In this document: piece after piece, positions 1 to 6,248 of the stretch
Position numbering within the stretch: position 1 is the first letter of the stretch
Layout: each line of letters starts with the position of its first letter
NCBI GenBank assembly: GCA_945860325.1
Contig: CAMARL010000102.1
Location: 1 to 6,685 of the forward strand
Direction: 5' to 3'
Source of the DNA: Spirosoma fluviale
GTDB taxonomy: Bacteria > Bacteroidota > Bacteroidia > Cytophagales > Spirosomataceae
DNA: 6,685 nucleotides
Notes under the pieces: model-generated
Told to the model about the DNA's origin: nothing
Databases searched by the model: none
What the model saw: only the letters and a program-made list of their open reading frames with translations
Position numbers and translations under genes: made by a program

Positions 1-530
1 AATTTAATTATTTTGGAAGATTTCAAGCCTCCTTTTTTATCCGATTTTTCCGGTTGTAAAATATAATCCACCTGAGATTTGATGGACTCGGAAATACTGG
101 TAAAATCAGTCGGCGATGGAGCTCCTGAAATATTCGCCGAGGTAGAAACAATTCCCCGCTGATAGCGATACACCAAGCCCTTGCAAAATTCATCCTTCAA
201 TAATCGAATCGCGATGCTGCCATCGGGGCCCAACATATAATGACTGACATTTTTGCCTTTTGGATATATAATGGTCAATGGGTCTTCCGCAAACTCGGCT
301 AAATCCCAAGCGATTTCAGGGACCTGATCCACATATTCACTTAACTGTTCAATTTTGGAAATCAACAAAATTAAGCCCTTATTTTCAGGTCTATTTTTAA
401 TATCAAAGAGTTTTTCAATAGACCCATCCATACGGGCATCACAGCCCAAACCCCAAATGGTGTCACTTGGATATAATATCACACCTCCGGACTTTAAAGA
501 GGCAACCGCATCAGCATATAGATTCAACAT
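1..530 (-). CDS. tsaC: Threonylcarbamoyl-AMP synthase (TsaC/Sua5/YrdC family), 3' end cut by window edge
   Basis: This enzyme makes threonylcarbamoyl-AMP from threonine, bicarbonate and ATP, the first step of t6A37 modification in tRNAs that read ANN codons; it is cytosolic. The minus-strand frame opens at ATG 528-530 and gives 176 codons before the window ends. Visible family motifs are YPSDTIWGLGCDA (residues 20-32), the basic stretch DIKNRPENKGLILLIS (43-58, with K45, R47 and K51 at expected active-site positions), DPLTIIYPKG (83-92) and VSTSANISG (128-136). The length so far and the C-terminal SSKIIK suggest only about 10-20 residues are missing, so it is the short TsaC/YrdC form with no visible Sua5 C-terminal domain. 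The frame stays open upstream to a stop at 612-614 but has no ATG there, and the family N-terminus fits residue 1 as chosen. It is transcribed divergently from argS. Family assignment is firm; the reaction is inferred from the family. Confidence 0.93.
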   Translation of the reverse strand, partial: MLNLYADAVASLKSGGVILYPSDTIWGLGCDARMDGSIEKLFDIKNRPENKGLILLISKIEQLSEYVDQVPEIAWDLAEFAEDPLTIIYPKGKNVSHYMLGPDGSIAIRLLKDEFCKGLVYRYQRGIVSTSANISGAPSPTDFTSISESIKSQVDYILQPEKSDKKGGLKSSKIIK

Positions 531-538
531 AATGGGCA

Positions 539-546
539 CAAAGGTA
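539..546 (-). promoter_or_regulatory. Possible -7 promoter element for tsaC
   Basis: The minus strand reads TACCTTTG here, an exact match to the Bacteroidota -7 consensus TAnnTTTG. It lies 8 bases upstream of the tsaC ATG, so transcription would begin almost at the start codon and give a nearly leaderless message. The nearest TTTG that could act as -33 box (572-575, minus strand) is 25 bases away, longer than the usual spacing of about 19-21. The consensus is known; use of this site is inferred. Confidence 0.3.
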
Positions 547-599
547 AGATTTAATTCCTCATTTATTAAGTCAAATCGCAATATTTGATCCAAATTGGC

Positions 600-607
600 T
601 ACCTTTG
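600..607 (+). promoter_or_regulatory. Possible -7 promoter element for argS and downstream genes
   Basis: TACCTTTG matches the Bacteroidota -7 consensus TAnnTTTG exactly and sits 37 bases upstream of the chosen argS ATG at 645. A start site about 7 bases downstream would leave a leader of roughly 30 nt. No good TTTG or TTG is found at the expected -33 distance, so only half of the promoter is supported. If the site is real, it falls inside the longer argS reading frame that opens at TTG 585, which favours translation starting at 645. Confidence 0.4.
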
Positions 608-644
608 TTGCTTATTGGAGAGCATTAAATCCAATTATTTTATC

Positions 645-2429
645 ATGTTATTAGTACAAAAGCAATTAATTGAAGCCCTACAAAATGGCTTATCCTCCTT
701 ATTTCAAATTCAAGCAAACGACTTGGTTTTGCAAGAAACCAAAAAGGAATTTGAAGGAAGCTACACCTTTGTCGTTTTCCCATTTACTAAGCAAGCGGGT
801 TTAGCTCCTGCAGCCATAGCCGAGAAACTAGGCCAATTCGTCTTAGAGAACTATTCAGGCGTCAAAAAATTCCAAGTCGTTCAGGGATTTTTAAACTTTA
901 GCTTTACAGATGAGGTTTGGATGAATGCGTTAAACAAAATAGTTCAGGGCTCTCAAAAATTCTCTTTGGATAAAAAAAGCGAAAAAGTATTAATTGAATA
1001 TTCATCCCCCAACACCAATAAACCTTTACACTTAGGCCATTTAAGAAATAATTTTCTTGGGTTTTCTGTGGCTCAAATTTTAGAAGCCGCTGGATATGAA
1101 GTCATCAAAACAAATTTGGTCAATGACCGAGGAATTCATATTTGTAAATCGATGCTGGCGTACCAACTCATGGGCCAGGGAGAAACTCCTGAAATTAGTG
1201 GATTAAAGGGGGATCATTTGGTTGGAAAATATTATGTTGCCTTTGACCAACTCTATAAATCAGAAATTGACGTATTAATTAAGCAAGGATTAGATCCTGA
1301 AAAAGCTAAAAAAGAAGCGCCCATACTCCTAAAAGCACAAGATATGTTGTTGGCTTGGGAAAATGGAGACCAAGAGGTTATAGACCTTTGGAAAACGATG
1401 AATACGTGGGTTTTTGCAGGTTTTGAGAAAAGCTATGCGCAAATGGGCGTTCGTTTTGATAAAATTTACAGAGAGTCGAATACTTATTTATTAGGTAAGA
1501 AATTGGTCGATGAAGGGCTAAAAGAAGGAGTTTTTTATCAAAAAGAAGATCAATCTGTTTGGATCAATTTAGAGGATGAGGGATTGGATGAGAAATTGGT
1601 CTTACGAAAAGATGGAACCTCCGTTTACATTACCCAAGATATGGGAACGGCTCAATTGAAATTCGAGGATTTTGGAGCAAAAAAATCAATTTATGTAGTT
1701 GGAAATGAGCAAGATTACCACTTTGAAGTCTTGTTCCATATTTTAAAAAAATTAAATAAACCTTATTCCCATGGCAATTTCCACTTATCCTACGGGATGG
1801 TCGACCTACCCACTGGAAAAATGAAATCACGTGAAGGCACCGTGGTAGACGCAGATGATTTAATGGCTACAATGGTTCAAACAGCTAAAGAGCGAACCAT
1901 GGAGTTGGGAAAAACGGATGGATTTACGGAAGATGCGTCGAACGATTTATACCAACAGCTTGGCATGGGGGCTTTGAAATACTATTTATTGAAAGTTGAC
2001 CCCAAGAAGCGCATGATGTTCAACCCGGCAGAATCCATTGATTTTCAAGGAAATACGGGTCCATTTATTCAATATACGCATGCTAGAATCCGCTCTATTA
2101 CAAGGAAAGCGAAAGAATCTGGCATTGACCTCATGGATACCCATGCAAATAGCTCCGAATTAACCGTAACTGAAATAGATTTAATCTATATTTTGGGGCA
2201 ATACAAAAGCGTCATTGAATCGGCGGCAGAAGCATTTTCTCCATCCTTAATAGCCATGTTTGCGTATGATGTAGCGAAACAATTCAACAAACTCTACAAT
2301 GAATTAAGTATTTTAAAAGAGGAAGATGAAAATAAACGAAACATTCGATTAACTTTGGCAGACATTACGGGCAAAACAATTCAGCATGCTTTTTCGTTAT
2401 TAGGAATAGTTTCACCCAATAAAATGTAA
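645..2429 (+). CDS. argS: Arginyl-tRNA synthetase (class I)
   Basis: It charges tRNA-Arg with arginine using ATP, in the cytosol, and is essential for translation. The chosen start ATG at 645 gives 594 residues, a normal bacterial ArgS length. Visible parts are an N-terminal ArgS-specific additional domain (about 1-100), the catalytic Rossmann core with SPNTNKPLHLGHLRN (121-135; the HIGH motif is HLGH at 129-132), VNDRG (159-163), YVVGNEQDYHF (350-360), the KMSKS-equivalent KMKSREG (392-398), and the helical DALR anticodon-binding domain beginning near GNTGPFIQYTHARIRS (469-484) and running to the terminal Met. The frame can be extended 20 codons upstream to TTG 585, but that part resembles nothing in ArgS and would cover the likely promoter. 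The gene faces tsaC and its stop codon overlaps the next gene's ATG (TAATG), suggesting coupled expression with the peroxidase gene. Confidence 0.98.
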   Translation: MLLVQKQLIEALQNGLSSLFQIQANDLVLQETKKEFEGSYTFVVFPFTKQAGLAPAAIAEKLGQFVLENYSGVKKFQVVQGFLNFSFTDEVWMNALNKIVQGSQKFSLDKKSEKVLIEYSSPNTNKPLHLGHLRNNFLGFSVAQILEAAGYEVIKTNLVNDRGIHICKSMLAYQLMGQGETPEISGLKGDHLVGKYYVAFDQLYKSEIDVLIKQGLDPEKAKKEAPILLKAQDMLLAWENGDQEVIDLWKTMNTWVFAGFEKSYAQMGVRFDKIYRESNTYLLGKKLVDEGLKEGVFYQKEDQSVWINLEDEGLDEKLVLRKDGTSVYITQDMGTAQLKFEDFGAKKSIYVVGNEQDYHFEVLFHILKKLNKPYSHGNFHLSYGMVDLPTGKMKSREGTVVDADDLMATMVQTAKERTMELGKTDGFTEDASNDLYQQLGMGALKYYLLKVDPKKRMMFNPAESIDFQGNTGPFIQYTHARIRSITRKAKESGIDLMDTHANSSELTVTEIDLIYILGQYKSVIESAAEAFSPSLIAMFAYDVAKQFNKLYNELSILKEEDENKRNIRLTLADITGKTIQHAFSLLGIVSPNKM

Positions 2430-3055
2430 TGAAACGTAAGTATATCATTTTTTTAACCTTTTTAATTTTGACCATCATGTTAGCAAGCTTTATGAAAATT
2501 GGATCTATTTTAACGGCATTAGCATTGCCATTCACCCAAAACACAGTTTTAACACGTCCAAACCAAATGGAAACAACCGCTGAAAAGAACTTTCATCAAT
2601 TTAAAATGAAGACCATCGACGGAAAAGTAATCGACTTTTCTCAATTCAAAGGAAAGAAGATTGTCATATTAAATACCGCATCGAAATGTGGTTATACTCC
2701 ACAATATGCAGATTGGGAGAAATTCCATCAGGCAAATAAAGACATTGTAGTCTTGGGTTTTCCAGCCAATGAATTTGGAGGACAAGAGCCTGGAACAAAT
2801 GCTGAAATAGCAACTTTCTGTCAAAAAAATTATGGAGTTTCCTTCCAAATGATGGAGAAAGTGGTTGTTAAAGGCGGCGAGAAATGTGAGCTTTACAAGT
2901 GGCTTTCAGAAAAAAACCAAAATGGTTGGAACGAAAAAGAACCAAGTTGGAATTTCTGCAAATATGTTATCAATGAAAAAGGAGAATTAGTTAATTTCTT
3001 TGCTTCTGGAATTAAGCCAACAAGCCCTGAATTCGTTGCAGCATTGACAAAATAA
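2429..3055 (+). CDS. Membrane-anchored or exported glutathione-peroxidase-family thiol peroxidase
   Basis: This is a 208-residue protein of the glutathione peroxidase (GPx) family, which reduces hydrogen peroxide and organic hydroperoxides with thiols. The family core starts near residue 54. It has the peroxidatic cysteine in NTASKCGYTPQY (82-93, C87), FPANEFGGQEPG (111-122, Q119) and PSWNF (172-176, W174 and N175), completing the C-Q-W-N tetrad. C131 in TFCQKNYGVSF sits where thioredoxin-dependent GPx enzymes carry the resolving cysteine, so thioredoxin is a likelier reductant than glutathione. The usual FPCNQFG cysteine is Ala113 here. Residues 5-36 are strongly hydrophobic and lack a lipobox, so this is a signal anchor or uncleaved signal peptide placing the enzyme on the periplasmic side of the inner membrane. 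The ATG overlaps the argS stop, and menA follows 5 bases later. Family is certain; substrate, reductant and location are inferred. Confidence 0.92.
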   Translation: MKRKYIIFLTFLILTIMLASFMKIGSILTALALPFTQNTVLTRPNQMETTAEKNFHQFKMKTIDGKVIDFSQFKGKKIVILNTASKCGYTPQYADWEKFHQANKDIVVLGFPANEFGGQEPGTNAEIATFCQKNYGVSFQMMEKVVVKGGEKCELYKWLSEKNQNGWNEKEPSWNFCKYVINEKGELVNFFASGIKPTSPEFVAALTK

Positions 3056-3060
3056 ATCAG

Positions 3061-3969
3061 ATGAATCGATGGATTGAGGCTGCGAGACCTCGTACCTTGC
3101 CCCTTGCGATTTCAAGTATTTTATTAGGAAATTTTCTGGCCTATGCGGCCGGAAAATTTTCTTTTTTAACGGCATCCCTTGCTATACTAACCACTTTATT
3201 TCTCCAAATCCTTTCAAATTTTGCGAATGATTTAGGAGATTCGAAAAACGGAGTAGACAATAAAAATAGAAAAGTGGCTCTTAGGGCCGTTCAAACAGGG
3301 AAAATAAGTGCATCGGAAATGAAAAATGCGGTAATCATTGCGGCAAGCCTTTCATTTATTTCAGGAATAAGTCTTCTTTATTTTGCGTTGCAATACGCTA
3401 AGCCACAAACGATCATCACATTTGTCGTGCTAGGTCTGCTTGCTATTTTAGCTGCAATCGCTTATACGGTTGGCAAAAGACCTTACGGCTACATGGGCCT
3501 GGGCGATCTTTCGGTATTTCTATTTTTTGGATGGGTTGGCACCTTTGGTACCTATTATTTACAAACGGAAATTTTAAATTATTACATTCTAATTCCTGCC
3601 TCTGGTTGTGGATTTTTATCTGTTGCCGTATTGAATTTAAATAATTTGAGGGACATCGAAAATGACCGAAAGACAGGAAAAAATTCCATTCCGGTTCGCA
3701 TAGGTAAAACTTTTGGCTTCTACTACCAAAAAACAATCATGTTACTAGGTGTCTGTACCTTTATTATCTACTTAATGTATCAAGGAAAACCCATTCAATT
3801 ATCCCAGAATATTATCATTATGGCGGGATGGTACCCTTTGGTCCAAATCATCAAACAGTTGAATTCAAAAATGACCCCTTCACAAATAGATCCATACTTA
3901 AAAAAGACCGCTTTGAGCACTTTGTTTTTGATTGTGATTTTTGGTGTGAGTCAAATTTTTCTTAGCTAG
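3061..3969 (+). CDS. menA: 1,4-dihydroxy-2-naphthoate polyprenyltransferase
   Basis: MenA joins a polyprenyl chain to 1,4-dihydroxy-2-naphthoate, giving demethylmenaquinone, the membrane step of menaquinone synthesis. The 302-residue protein belongs to the UbiA superfamily. It opens with WIEAARPRTLPLAISSILLG (4-23), typical of MenA. The first Asp-rich motif is NFANDLGDSKNGVD (53-66) and the second is NNLRDIENDRKTGKNS (194-209); both bind the Mg-diphosphate. The segment GYMGLGDLSVFLFFGWVGTF (143-162) is a strong MenA signature that separates it from UbiA, CyoE or chlorophyll-type prenyltransferases. About eight or nine hydrophobic helices can be read across the protein, so it is an integral inner-membrane enzyme. 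The length is normal. It starts 5 bases after the peroxidase gene and is probably cotranscribed with it. The quinone type implied is menaquinone; chain length cannot be told from the sequence. Confidence 0.96.
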   Translation: MNRWIEAARPRTLPLAISSILLGNFLAYAAGKFSFLTASLAILTTLFLQILSNFANDLGDSKNGVDNKNRKVALRAVQTGKISASEMKNAVIIAASLSFISGISLLYFALQYAKPQTIITFVVLGLLAILAAIAYTVGKRPYGYMGLGDLSVFLFFGWVGTFGTYYLQTEILNYYILIPASGCGFLSVAVLNLNNLRDIENDRKTGKNSIPVRIGKTFGFYYQKTIMLLGVCTFIIYLMYQGKPIQLSQNIIIMAGWYPLVQIIKQLNSKMTPSQIDPYLKKTALSTLFLIVIFGVSQIFLS

Positions 3970-4004
3970 AAAATTGACTATTTTTACAAAAAAATAATCC
4001 ACTC

Positions 4005-5357
4005 ATGTTACAACGAATTTCCATTATATTTTTGTTGAATTTACTATTCATCACTGCAGTTATTGCTCAAGACGCCGCTCCTAATTATCTTGAATTAGGC
4101 ATAACGCAAAACAAAACAGGTAATTACGCCGATGCATTAAGGAATTTCAGTATTGAAATTGAAAAAAATATCGCCAATCCGAATCCGGTTTCATTTTACA
4201 ATCGCGGATTTGCCAAATACAATTTAAAAGATTTCCGAGGAGCTATTTTAGATTTTGATAAAGCTATCGAATTGAAACTCACCTATTTCGAAGCCTTTAT
4301 CGCGAGAGGACAAAGTTATAGCATGCAAGAGAACCATAAAGTGGCCATGAATGATTACAATGAAGCTATTCGTTTAAATCCATTGGAAGCCACTGCATAT
4401 TTTAGTCGGGGTATCTCCAAAATGAAACTTCAAAATTTTCGTGGCGGTTTATCCGATTTCAATAAATCATTGGAATTAAATCCGGAATATGCACCAGGAT
4501 TAGCATCTAGAGGCGAATCAAAAGTAAAATTGGGCGACTTTAAGGGAAGTTTGGAAGATTTTGATAAAGCCATCACCATCAATCCAAAGCGAGCGAATTA
4601 TTATTCGAGTCGGGCTTTTTCTAAACTAAAATTAGGAGAATATGCCACAGCTTTAAAAGATTATGCGGAAGCTATTAAACTAAGTCCAGATAATCCAGAC
4701 GATTATTATTTTTCAGGATTTTGCAAAACGCAATTGGAAAATTTTAGGGGAGAAAACGGTGAAAAAGGAGCATTAGAAGATTTCAGCAGGTCATTGGAAT
4801 TAAACCCGATGAAAGTGGAAGCCTATTATGGAAGAGGCTTTTCAAAATCAAAAATTGGAGACCAAAGGGGAGCCATTGAGGATTATACGAAAGCAGCAGA
4901 AACAGGAAACAATGAAAATGCTAAGATTCTTTATGATGGCAAAATGTCTAAAAATTTGTTAGATGACCTAAGAAATGGCGTACAGGACAAAATCAAAATG
5001 GCAGAATTTACGTCTGAAAGAGCTGAAATATATTTCAATAGGGGATCTGCTAAGGCAAAATCTGGCGACCAAAAACAAGCTATGGATGATTACAACAAAG
5101 CCATTTCGCTTAATCCTGTGTATGCAGAGGCCTATTTTTTAAGAGGCGTTGCTAAGTCATCGTTGGGAGACCAACGCAATGCCATCCAAGATTGTAGCAA
5201 TGCGATAAAATTAAATCCCAAATATGCGGAAGCCTATTATGTTCGAGGCATTATAAAATTGGCCCTCAGTGACAATACGGGTTGTTTAGATCTAAGTAAA
5301 TCAGGAGAATTAGGTTATAATCCTGCCTATCAGGTCATCCGAGATCATTGCAATTAA
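4005..5357 (+). CDS. Secreted tetratricopeptide-repeat (TPR) protein
   Basis: This 450-residue exported protein is built almost wholly of TPRs. A signal peptide covers residues 1-21, with likely cleavage in AVIA|QDA, so it is periplasmic or surface-linked; there is no lipobox. A recurring Arg-Gly (or variant) at the first helix marks the repeats at residues 67, 101, 135, 169, 203, 237, 277, 346, 380 and 414. The spacing is 34 except for 40 around the sixth-to-seventh unit and 69 across a stretch (about 304-338) that lacks a recognisable TPR signature. The LNP ends of units recur near 125, 159, 193, 267, 370 and 404. The last segment (426-450) is a degenerate capping repeat ending in DHCN. TPRs mediate protein-protein contacts; partner and role cannot be told. 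It lies 35 bases after menA with no terminator between, so it may be read through from argS, and it ends just before a strong hairpin terminator. Confidence 0.9.
   Translation: MLQRISIIFLLNLLFITAVIAQDAAPNYLELGITQNKTGNYADALRNFSIEIEKNIANPNPVSFYNRGFAKYNLKDFRGAILDFDKAIELKLTYFEAFIARGQSYSMQENHKVAMNDYNEAIRLNPLEATAYFSRGISKMKLQNFRGGLSDFNKSLELNPEYAPGLASRGESKVKLGDFKGSLEDFDKAITINPKRANYYSSRAFSKLKLGEYATALKDYAEAIKLSPDNPDDYYFSGFCKTQLENFRGENGEKGALEDFSRSLELNPMKVEAYYGRGFSKSKIGDQRGAIEDYTKAAETGNNENAKILYDGKMSKNLLDDLRNGVQDKIKMAEFTSERAEIYFNRGSAKAKSGDQKQAMDDYNKAISLNPVYAEAYFLRGVAKSSLGDQRNAIQDCSNAIKLNPKYAEAYYVRGIIKLALSDNTGCLDLSKSGELGYNPAYQVIRDHCN
4749..4766 (+). repeat. Tandem 9-base near-repeat inserted in a TPR unit
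   Basis: Two 9-base units, GGAGAAAAC and GGTGAAAAA, lie in tandem and encode GEN and GEK (residues 249-254). Together they account exactly for the six extra residues that lengthen this TPR unit from 34 to 40; compare NFRGGLSDF in an earlier repeat (144-152) with NFRG plus insert plus ALEDF here. The insert keeps the frame and falls in the turn between the two helices of the unit. It looks like a small slippage duplication. Confidence 0.5.
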
Positions 5358-5371
5358 TATCAAAATCATTC

Positions 5372-5419
5372 ATTTGAATAAAAGAAGCCTTCTAAATCGA
5401 AGGCTTCTTTTATTCAAAT
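5372..5419. terminator. Bidirectional intrinsic terminator, perfect 21-bp stem
   Basis: The arms 5372-5392 and 5399-5419 are exact reverse complements over 21 bases, closing a 6-base loop TAAATC. The inner GC-richer core (GAAGCCTTC / GAAGGCTTC) is followed on each strand by CTTTTATT, so a U-rich tail is present in both transcripts. It lies between two convergent genes, 15 bases after the stop of the TPR gene and overlapping the last codons and stop of the amn gene on the other strand. It should end transcription of both. Confidence 0.93.
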
Positions 5420-6183
5420 CTTAAGTGCTTGACAGATTCACCAGAATTTGCTAACTCTTCTAAAGAATCTATACCAATTTCTAAATGCTTATTGACAAAA
5501 TTAGCTGTAACCGTATGATCACTTTTTTCCGTTTTAACTCCATCAGGTGTCATAGGATTGTCAGAGACTAAAAGCAAAGCGCCATGAGGAATTTTATTGA
5601 CAAAGCCCACGGTAAAAATGGTCGCCGTCTCCATATCAATCCCCATGGCACGAATATCGGACAAATAGGTTTTGAAAACTTCGTCATGCTCCCAAACTCT
5701 TCGGTTAGTCGTATAAACCAAGCCGGTCCAATAGTCCATTTCATGTTTCTTGATCATAGAAGAAACCGCTCTTTGTAGTCGAAATGAGGGCAAAGCAGGT
5801 ACTTCCTTCGGCATGTATTCATCTGAAGTCCCCTCTCCCCTAACTGCGGCAATGGGCAAAATCAAATCACCTATATTTAAATTTTTCTTTAATCCCCCGC
5901 ACTTCCCCAAAAACAATACAGCATGAGGAGAAATAGCCGATAATATATCCATCACCGTAGCTGCCATAGGAGAACCCATGCCAAAATTTATGATCGTAAT
6001 GTTATTAGCCGTGGCCGTTTGCATGGGCCGGTCTTTCCCTAAAATCTCCACTGAAAATTTTTCAGCAAACATGTCCACATAATTTTTGAAATTGGTCAAC
6101 AAGATGTATTGGCCAAATTTTTCGATGGGAGTTCCCGTGTATCTGGGTAACCAATTTTGAACAATCTCTTCTTTTGTCTTCAT
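5410..6183 (-). CDS. amn: AMP nucleosidase, catalytic domain only
   Basis: It is predicted to split AMP into adenine and ribose 5-phosphate in the cytosol, as part of purine turnover. The 257-residue protein is a single nucleoside phosphorylase (PNP/UDP) fold domain. Motifs are INFGMGSPMAA (65-75), FLGKCGGL (91-98), IGDLILPIAAVRGEGTSDEY (104-123), IDMETATIF (182-190, the nucleoside-binding Met-Glu) and LLVSDNP (204-210, with D208 as the expected catalytic acid). These and the C-terminal HLEIGIDSLEEL follow the second half of E. coli Amn closely, but the N-terminal regulatory domain that makes the E. coli enzyme about 480 residues long is absent, as in other Bacteroidota homologues known to me. 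A different nucleosidase specificity is possible, though the match to Amn is better than to MTA/SAH nucleosidase. The ATG is at 6181-6183; the last codons overlap the shared terminator. Confidence 0.9.
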   Translation of the reverse strand: MKTKEEIVQNWLPRYTGTPIEKFGQYILLTNFKNYVDMFAEKFSVEILGKDRPMQTATANNITIINFGMGSPMAATVMDILSAISPHAVLFLGKCGGLKKNLNIGDLILPIAAVRGEGTSDEYMPKEVPALPSFRLQRAVSSMIKKHEMDYWTGLVYTTNRRVWEHDEVFKTYLSDIRAMGIDMETATIFTVGFVNKIPHGALLLVSDNPMTPDGVKTEKSDHTVTANFVNKHLEIGIDSLEELANSGESVKHLRFE

Positions 6184-6202
6184 AAATTATGTTTGAGTGA
6201 TG

Positions 6203-6228
6203 AAATTAATCTAAATAAAGATTAATTT
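6203..6228. repeat. 10-bp perfect inverted repeat in the divergent amn / HsdR_N spacer
   Basis: AAATTAATCT (6203-6212) and AGATTAATTT (6219-6228) are exact reverse complements separated by AAATAA. The repeat sits near the middle of the 65-base spacer, 19 bases from the amn ATG and 20 bases from the start of the plus-strand gene, so it could be an operator serving both promoters. No clean TAnnTTTG promoter box was found on either strand of the spacer; TAATTTAG (6223-6230) is a one-mismatch match on the plus strand. Chance symmetry in AT-rich DNA remains possible. Confidence 0.4.
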
Positions 6229-6248
6229 AGTATTTGGCTTTAAAACCT

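Noticed and set aside
392..530. A downstream in-frame Met of tsaC as the true start, because the -7-like box is so close to ATG 530
   Set aside because: The next in-frame ATG encodes Met34, beyond the conserved PSDTIWGLGCDA motif, so starting there would destroy the enzyme core.
355..588. Plus-strand open frame of 77 codons
   Set aside because: It lies opposite the clearly coding tsaC gene and its translation shows no recognisable motif; it is a shadow frame.
585..644. In-frame TTG-initiated extension of argS by 20 codons
   Set aside because: The extra residues do not resemble the ArgS N-terminus, the start would be a rare TTG, and the extension covers the likely -7 element. ATG 645 gives a normal-length enzyme.
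1630..1830. Minus-strand open frame inside argS
   Set aside because: Antisense to conserved ArgS catalytic sequence, including the KMSKS-equivalent region; no sign of a real protein.
3443..3736. Minus-strand open frame of 97 codons inside menA
   Set aside because: Antisense to the conserved MenA motifs; the translation is of odd composition and has no start context of its own.
3970..4004. Possible separate promoter for the TPR gene (TATTTTTA at 3979-3986, one mismatch to TAnnTTTG)
   Set aside because: No TTTG box lies at the right distance upstream, and such a match is expected by chance in AT-rich DNA.
5584..5778. Plus-strand open frame inside amn
   Set aside because: It mirrors the conserved amn coding strand and has no support of its own.
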